Below, piece after piece: positions 59,121-64,000 of a stretch of DNA of 64,000 bases. Source of the DNA: Acuticoccus sp965213555. GTDB lineage: Bacteria > Pseudomonadota > Alphaproteobacteria > Rhizobiales > Amorphaceae. The translations under genes were made by a program, and so were the position numbers. The notes beneath the pieces are model-generated. The model did no database searches. It was not told the DNA's origin and worked only from the letters and a program-made list of their open reading frames with translations. The DNA lies in assembly GCF_965213555.1 (NCBI RefSeq), contig NZ_OZ243890.1, positions 2,604,001 to 2,668,000 of the forward strand. Direction: 5' to 3'. How positions within the stretch are numbered: the stretch's first letter is position 1; each line of letters begins with the position of its first letter.

Positions 59121-62100
59121 ATGGCGATCTCAATCGGGACGACGACGTTCGGGACGATCCAGGCTGCGGTGGACGCTGCCGCGCCGGGCGACACCATCGT
59201 CGTCACGGCGGGCACCTATGAGGAGCAGGTCCTCATCCCGCCGACCCGAACCGGCCTCACCATCGACGCCGAGCCCGGCGCGGTGCTGCGCTCGCCGCCG
59301 CTCGTCGACCTCGTGCCCTTCGCCGCCGGCAGCCTTGCGACCGTGGCCGTCCTCGCCGTCGCGGCCACTGGCGTGACCATCAACGGCCTCACGGTGGACG
59401 GCGCGGGCCTCGGGACGGTCCCGCCGGGCACCGAGGTCGACATCGTCGGCATCGCGGTCACGGCGGACGACGTCGTCATCGACGGCGCCTCGGTGGTCGG
59501 CTTCGACGTCGGCAGCGCGGACTACCCCTGGCGCGGCGCCGCAGTCGCGGCGGTGGGCGTTGGGCTCCCCATCGACTTCACGCTCACCCAAAGCACGCTG
59601 GAAGGCACGCCGCGCTCGGCGGTGCTCCTCATCAACACCCGCGCCACGGTGACCGGCAACACCCTCGAGGCCGGCGGCAACAGCGACGTCCTGCGCTACG
59701 GCATCCAGGCGTTCGACGTGTCGGGCCTCATCGCCGACAACACGATCACCGGCTACGGCAACACCGATGCGCTCCCCCTCGTCTACGACGCGGCGATCAG
59801 GGTCGTCGGCTCGAGCTACCTGTCGGTCGTGCGCAACACGATCCGCTCGGAAGCCGGGCTCTTCGTCGAGGCGGACGGCATCGTCATCACCGGACCGCAG
59901 AACACCAACCTCGAGGTGACCGCCAACGACATCGTCGGGCCGGACATCCTGTCGGCGGCGGTGGGGATCATCCTCTCCAACGTCACCAACTCCCTCATCG
60001 GGCCGAACACGATCGCGAGCGTGACCATCGGCATCGCGACGCAGGGCGGCAACATCTTCTCCACCACCATCGAAGAGAGCTTCGTCAGCGACGCCGTGCT
60101 CGGCCTGTCGTACGCCACCGACGCCTTCGGGCCGGACCGCGTCATGGGCACCAACCTGTCCAACCGCATCGTGACCGGCGGTGAGAACGATACGATCTCC
60201 GGAGGAGGCTTCGACGACACGATCAACGCCGGCGACGGCGACGACATCGTCTCGAGCGGGGATGGCGCGGACGTCATCGACGCGGGTAGCGGCGCCGACG
60301 ACGTCGCCGCCGGTGCGGGCAACGACGCGGTGGATGCCGGGATCGGCGCGGATACGGTGCGCGGCGGGGCCGGCGACGACCTCATCGCCGGGCAGGGCGA
60401 CGACGACAGCCTGTTCGGCGGCGGCGGCAACGACACCATGAGGGGCGGCCTCGGGGCGGACCTCATGGACGGCGGCGACGGCGACGACTTGCTCGTCGGG
60501 AACGCGGACAACGACACGCTCCTCGGCGGCGCGGGCGCGGACACCCTGGACGGCTCCAACGGGGAGGACCGCCTGTCGGGCGGCGACGGCAACGATTCCC
60601 TGGACGGAGGCGTCGGCAGCGACACGCTCGAGGGCGGCGCGGGCGACGACACGCTGAACGGCGCCGGCGGCGTCGACACCCAGGTCGGCGGGACCGGCGA
60701 CGACCTCTACCTGACGGACGACTTCAACGACGTCGTCACCGAACTCGCCGGCGAGGGCCGCGACACGCTGCAGACCACGGTCCCGAGCCTGACGCTGCCT
60801 GACAACGTCGAGGACTTCGTCTACACCAACATCATCCCCTACGACCTCGTGGGCAACGGCGGGGACAACACCATCGAGATCCGCCCCGGACCCGATGCAC
60901 CGCGCGGCGTGATGGCAGGGCTGGCGGGCGACGACACGCTCGTCGGCAACGTCGGCAACGACACCCTCGACGGAGGGGTTGGTGCCGATCTCCTCATCGG
61001 TGGAGAGGGCGACGACCTCTACATCGTCGACGACGCCGGCGACGTCGTCGACGATGGCGGCCTGGAGCGCATCGCTGGCGGCGTGGACACCATCGCGTCG
61101 GCGGCCATCGACATCGACCTCAACGCCTACGCCGCGATCGAGAACGCCTTCGTCCTCGACGTCCGCAGCACCACGTCCGTCAACCTTGCAGGCACCGCCG
61201 AGGCCAATCGGCTCGTCGGCAACGACGGCACCAACGTCATCTCCGGCAGGGCAGGCGACGACCTCCTCGAGGGCCTCGGCGGCGCCGACAGCGTCTACGG
61301 CGGTGCCGGGAACGACACCGTGTCCGGCGGCGGTGGCGATGACTACGTCTGCGGCGGGGACGGCGACGACCTCATGGAGGGCCGCGACGGCAACGACGTG
61401 ATGGCCGGCGGAAGCGGCGCGGACGGCATGGTCGGCGACGGCGGCGACGACGTGTTGCACGGCGGCGACGGCGACGATTCGCTACGCGGCAACGACGGTA
61501 ACGACACGCTGTGTGGCCAGGGGGGCTCGGACATCCTCGTCGGCGGTGCCAACGCCGACTCGCTGAACGGGAACGACGGCGACGACACGCTCATCGGCGG
61601 CAGTGGCGCCGACACCGTGCTGGGGGCGACCGGCAACGACGACCTCGCCGGCGGCATCGACGACGACGTCCTGTTCGGCGGCGACGGCAATGACACCCTG
61701 AACGGCGACACGGGCGCCGACCGCATGTCCGGCGGCACCGGCGACGACATCTACTTCGTCGACGACGCCGGCGACGTGGTGGCCGAACGCGTCAACGGCG
61801 GCTTCGACATCGTCGTCACCAGCCTGTCGGCCTACGCGCTCGCCGGCAACGTCGAGGCGATGATCTACTTCGGCACTGGGACCTACGACCTCACCGGCAA
61901 CGGGCTCGACAACGAGGTCGACGGCGGCGTGCTGAGCCAGGGCGGCACGGCGGACGGCGGCGCCGGCAACGACCTGCTGCTCGGGACCGCGTTCGCCGAC
62001 ACGCTGATCGGTGGCGTTGGCGCCGACACCCTCATCGGCGGCGAGGGCGACGACACCTACAGGGTCGACGACGTAGGCGACGTGGTGCTTGAGGCCGACG

Positions 62101-63380
62101 CTGGCCTGTCCATCGCCGGCGGAGGCGTCGACACGATCCTCACCGACGGCATCGACGTCGACCTGTCCGGTCTCCTCGACATCGAGAACGCGTCGGCAAC
62201 CGACGCGACGGCCGCAGCCGACCTCATCCTCACCGGCAACGCGTTGGCCAACCTCCTGTCAGGCAACGCCGGTGCGAACCGGCTGCTGGGCAGCGACGGC
62301 GACGACACGCTCGACGGCAACGGTGGCAACGACGTCCTCGAGGGCAACGGCGGTGCCGACTCCATCGTCGGTGGCCAGGGTGACGACATCGCACTCGGCG
62401 GCGCGGAGGGCGATACCATCGAGGGCGGGGCCGGCAACGACCGACTGTCCGGACAGGCCGGTGAGGACGCGTTGAAGGGGGGCACTGGCAACGACACGCT
62501 CTTCGGGGCTTTCGGCGCCGATACGCTCAATGGCGGCGACGGTGCGGACTCGCTGATCGGCGGGACCGAGGACGACCAACTCTTCGGCGGTCAGGGCGGC
62601 GACGAGCTGTTCGGGGCAGCGGGCATCGATTTCCTCGACGGCGGCGCTGGGGCCGACACGATGAGTGGCGGCACCGGCGACGACGTGATGTTCGGCGGTG
62701 ACGGCAACGATGTTCTCATCGGCGATGCCGGCGACGACGTCCTGGCTGGGGAGGCGGGGGCAGACACGCTGCGCGGCGGCCTCGGCGACGACCTCTACGT
62801 CGTCGATGACGCGGACGACCTGGTCGTCGAGTTCGCCGGCGGCGGCACCTTGGACATGGTGCTCACGTCGCTCTCCTCCTACACGCTGTCGAAACAGGTC
62901 GAGGGGCTCGCCTACGTCGGCACGGGGGCGCACGCGCTGACCGGCAACGACGCCGCCAACGACATCACCGGCAACGGCAACCTCGGCGGCTCGCTCATGG
63001 GGTTGGCGGGCGACGACACGCTGAGCGGAGCCGCTGGCGACGACACGCTGACCGGCGGCGCCGGTGCCGACGTCCTGTTCGGCGGCACCGGTGCGGACGT
63101 GTTCGACCTCGATGCGGCGGGCGAGGTCGGCATCGGTGCGGCGGCCGACATCGTCCTCGACTTCCTTCAGGGCGTGGACCTCATCGACCTGTTGGACGTC
63201 GCGAGGTTCGCGTTCGCCGGCACCGGCCCGTTCACCGGAGGCGGCGCTGAGGTGCGCTACCGCTTCGACGGCGCGAACACGGTGGTCGAGCTCGACAGCG
63301 ACGCCAACGGCGTGGGCGACGGCGAGCTCGTGCTCGTCCAGCAGAACACCGACCTCACGGCGTCGGACTTCATCTTCTGA
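59121..63380 (+). CDS. large secreted beta-helix and RTX (calcium-binding repeat) protein
   Basis: A 1419-residue protein. Residues 1 to about 345 form a right-handed parallel beta-helix (TIQAAVDAAAPGDTIVVTAG, then VTVNGLTV-type turns), as in pectate-lyase-like and surface proteins. From about residue 353 to 1320 there are many RTX nonapeptides GGxGxDxUx, interrupted by five modules with a GDDxYxVDD-type core (DDLYLTDDFNDVVTEL, DDLYIVDDAGDVVDD, DDIYFVDDAGDVVAE, DDTYRVDDVGDVVLE, DDLYVVDDADDLVVE). The C-terminus (VFDLDAAGEVGIG, then IVLDFLQGVDLIDLLDVARF) resembles the serralysin-type secretion end. There is no N-terminal signal peptide, so type I secretion is expected; its genes are not in the window. 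The start ATG 59121 follows GAGGGAAGC. Confidence 0.88.
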   Translation: MAISIGTTTFGTIQAAVDAAAPGDTIVVTAGTYEEQVLIPPTRTGLTIDAEPGAVLRSPPLVDLVPFAAGSLATVAVLAVAATGVTINGLTVDGAGLGTVPPGTEVDIVGIAVTADDVVIDGASVVGFDVGSADYPWRGAAVAAVGVGLPIDFTLTQSTLEGTPRSAVLLINTRATVTGNTLEAGGNSDVLRYGIQAFDVSGLIADNTITGYGNTDALPLVYDAAIRVVGSSYLSVVRNTIRSEAGLFVEADGIVITGPQNTNLEVTANDIVGPDILSAAVGIILSNVTNSLIGPNTIASVTIGIATQGGNIFSTTIEESFVSDAVLGLSYATDAFGPDRVMGTNLSNRIVTGGENDTISGGGFDDTINAGDGDDIVSSGDGADVIDAGSGADDVAAGAGNDAVDAGIGADTVRGGAGDDLIAGQGDDDSLFGGGGNDTMRGGLGADLMDGGDGDDLLVGNADNDTLLGGAGADTLDGSNGEDRLSGGDGNDSLDGGVGSDTLEGGAGDDTLNGAGGVDTQVGGTGDDLYLTDDFNDVVTELAGEGRDTLQTTVPSLTLPDNVEDFVYTNIIPYDLVGNGGDNTIEIRPGPDAPRGVMAGLAGDDTLVGNVGNDTLDGGVGADLLIGGEGDDLYIVDDAGDVVDDGGLERIAGGVDTIASAAIDIDLNAYAAIENAFVLDVRSTTSVNLAGTAEANRLVGNDGTNVISGRAGDDLLEGLGGADSVYGGAGNDTVSGGGGDDYVCGGDGDDLMEGRDGNDVMAGGSGADGMVGDGGDDVLHGGDGDDSLRGNDGNDTLCGQGGSDILVGGANADSLNGNDGDDTLIGGSGADTVLGATGNDDLAGGIDDDVLFGGDGNDTLNGDTGADRMSGGTGDDIYFVDDAGDVVAERVNGGFDIVVTSLSAYALAGNVEAMIYFGTGTYDLTGNGLDNEVDGGVLSQGGTADGGAGNDLLLGTAFADTLIGGVGADTLIGGEGDDTYRVDDVGDVVLEADAGLSIAGGGVDTILTDGIDVDLSGLLDIENASATDATAAADLILTGNALANLLSGNAGANRLLGSDGDDTLDGNGGNDVLEGNGGADSIVGGQGDDIALGGAEGDTIEGGAGNDRLSGQAGEDALKGGTGNDTLFGAFGADTLNGGDGADSLIGGTEDDQLFGGQGGDELFGAAGIDFLDGGAGADTMSGGTGDDVMFGGDGNDVLIGDAGDDVLAGEAGADTLRGGLGDDLYVVDDADDLVVEFAGGGTLDMVLTSLSSYTLSKQVEGLAYVGTGAHALTGNDAANDITGNGNLGGSLMGLAGDDTLSGAAGDDTLTGGAGADVLFGGTGADVFDLDAAGEVGIGAAADIVLDFLQGVDLIDLLDVARFAFAGTGPFTGGGAEVRYRFDGANTVVELDSDANGVGDGELVLVQQNTDLTASDFIF
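60178..63108 (+). repeat. tandem RTX-coding repeat region
   Basis: Blocks of 27-base units coding for GGxGxDxxx nonapeptides occur at about 60178-60702, 60919-61032, 61207-61753, 61960-62058, 62230-62800 and 62995-63108. They are separated by five non-RTX modules. The units vary at synonymous positions, so they are diverged protein repeats and not a recent DNA amplification. Confidence 0.85.
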
Positions 63381-63487
63381 CGCGAGCGTCCGCGGGACCG
63401 GGGCGACCCCTCGTCGCCTTCGGCCCCGCGCCGCGCACCCAAGGCTCCAACCTCGGCAGCGGAACGCGGTCGCATGCGCTCCTGGTC

Positions 63488-64000
63488 TTAGGGCGCGATG
63501 CACATGGCGTCGGTGCCATCGGTGCAGACCGGCAACGCGCCCGACCGCTCCAGCGCCGCGTTAAGTCGGCCGATGAGCCGGTCCGGCGGCAGCGGCAGCG
63601 CAAAGCGCTCGTCTATGGCGAAGTCGTCGATGGCCGCCTGAAGCACCGCCCCCTCCGCCTCGTCGGACGGCTCCAGGTAGTCGAGCGCGCGCAGCGCCGC
63701 GACGATGCGCGCATCGTCCTCCTGCGCGTCGCGATCGGAGGCCTGTGCCGTTTCCCGCGGGTCGATGATGCGTGCGGCATCGACCGCGGCGACCTCGAGG
63801 TCGCGCGCGCCCTCCGGCGCCGGCTGAGCCGGCTGAGCCTCGTCCGGCTGCGCTCGGCCCACGCCGGTGGCAACTTGCCGCGCCGCGTCGTCGTCGACAG
63901 CGGCGGTCGGCTCGGGCCCCGTCGGACGCGGGGCGGAGGCCTCGAGCTCCACCGCACGGGCACGCTCCGCCCGGTCGTCGCGGGAGGCATACGAGGTCGT
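63488..64000 (-). CDS. partial gene of unknown function with an Ala/Glu/Asp-rich region, runs off the right edge
   Basis: The minus frame is open from its stop at 63488 to the window edge, with no stop up to base 64000. The part visible is about 170 residues: a low-complexity segment rich in Ala, Pro, Glu, Asp and Arg, then a more ordered C-terminus (ARIVAALRALDYLEPSDEAE, DFAIDERFALPLPPDRLIGR, ending CTDGTDAMCIAP). The ordered end has a faint likeness to peptidoglycan-binding repeats (one pair of helices with a dipeptide linker), which I do not rely on. GTG 63952 is only one of several possible starts, since the frame continues upstream beyond the edge. Confidence 0.45.
   Translation of the reverse strand, partial: TTSYASRDDRAERARAVELEASAPRPTGPEPTAAVDDDAARQVATGVGRAQPDEAQPAQPAPEGARDLEVAAVDAARIIDPRETAQASDRDAQEDDARIVAALRALDYLEPSDEAEGAVLQAAIDDFAIDERFALPLPPDRLIGRLNAALERSGALPVCTDGTDAMCIAP

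Noticed and set aside
60178..63108. Repeat array that might be read as CRISPR or minisatellite
   Set aside because: The repeats are in frame within one protein, encode RTX nonapeptides, differ at synonymous sites and lack constant-length spacers.

Overview
The window is very GC-rich DNA with dense, short-spaced bacterial genes. Several things point to an alphaproteobacterium: a Usg-family gene, many TRAP and ABC uptake systems with periplasmic binding proteins, GTG/TTG starts and stop/start overlaps. The order (perhaps Hyphomicrobiales or Rhodobacterales) is a guess. One RNA gene is present, a tRNA-Asn(GTT) on the minus strand at 43727-43801. I see no rRNA, CRISPR array, prophage or replication origin.

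Layout. 1-7.9 kb is a decayed, mobile-element-rich edge. It holds two IS5-family remnants with terminal inverted repeats, an IS3-family remnant, an M20 amidohydrolase gene broken by an IS and a frameshift, an intact secreted amidohydrolase, an orphan HlyD-type adaptor and an unrecognised degraded gene. 8-25.3 kb is a nitrogen/peptide scavenging region: serine hydrolase, amidase, a complete dipeptide-type ABC importer with an M20 peptidase, a DMT exporter, a carboxypeptidase-G2-like peptidase, NadX-like aspartate dehydrogenase, gamma-glutamyltransferase and a TRAP transporter whose large subunit is frameshifted. 25.3-31.7 kb holds an AT-richer orphan gene, an alpha/beta hydrolase, an SDR with an unusual active site, a second and intact TRAP transporter, and a PQQ-type sugar dehydrogenase.

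31.8-37.7 kb contains radC followed by what I read as a small ribosomal-peptide (RiPP) locus. A 49-residue peptide gene, too short for ordinary ORF calling, ends in five perfect G-x-K-x tetrapeptides. A hairpin separates it from an HExxH peptide-hydroxylase-like enzyme and an ATP-grasp enzyme. An SCP2-like protein, an alpha/beta hydrolase and a zinc alcohol dehydrogenase follow. 38.3-43.6 kb is a LysR regulator divergent from a CUT1-type sugar ABC importer, with a candidate operator between them.

44.4-54.2 kb is the most striking part, a minus-strand set of eight genes: inositol-phosphate synthase, an HD-like protein, a methyltransferase, a Gfo/Idh/MocA oxidoreductase, a metallo-beta-lactamase-fold protein with a zinc ribbon, a TIM-barrel isomerase, a GT4 glycosyltransferase and a single polypeptide fusing a PIG-L deacetylase to a YcaO domain. 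Ino1 + GT4 + PIG-L repeats the first steps of mycothiol synthesis, with YcaO where a ligase would be expected. I infer a pathway to an uncharacterised inositol-glycoside, possibly amide- or thioamide-modified.

54.4-64 kb carries a YihY-family membrane protein, Usg, a tandem pair of small PH-domain membrane proteins, a small methyltransferase, a zinc-ribbon/single-TM protein and a 1419-residue beta-helix plus RTX calcium-binding secreted protein. A partial unrecognised minus-strand gene runs off the right edge.
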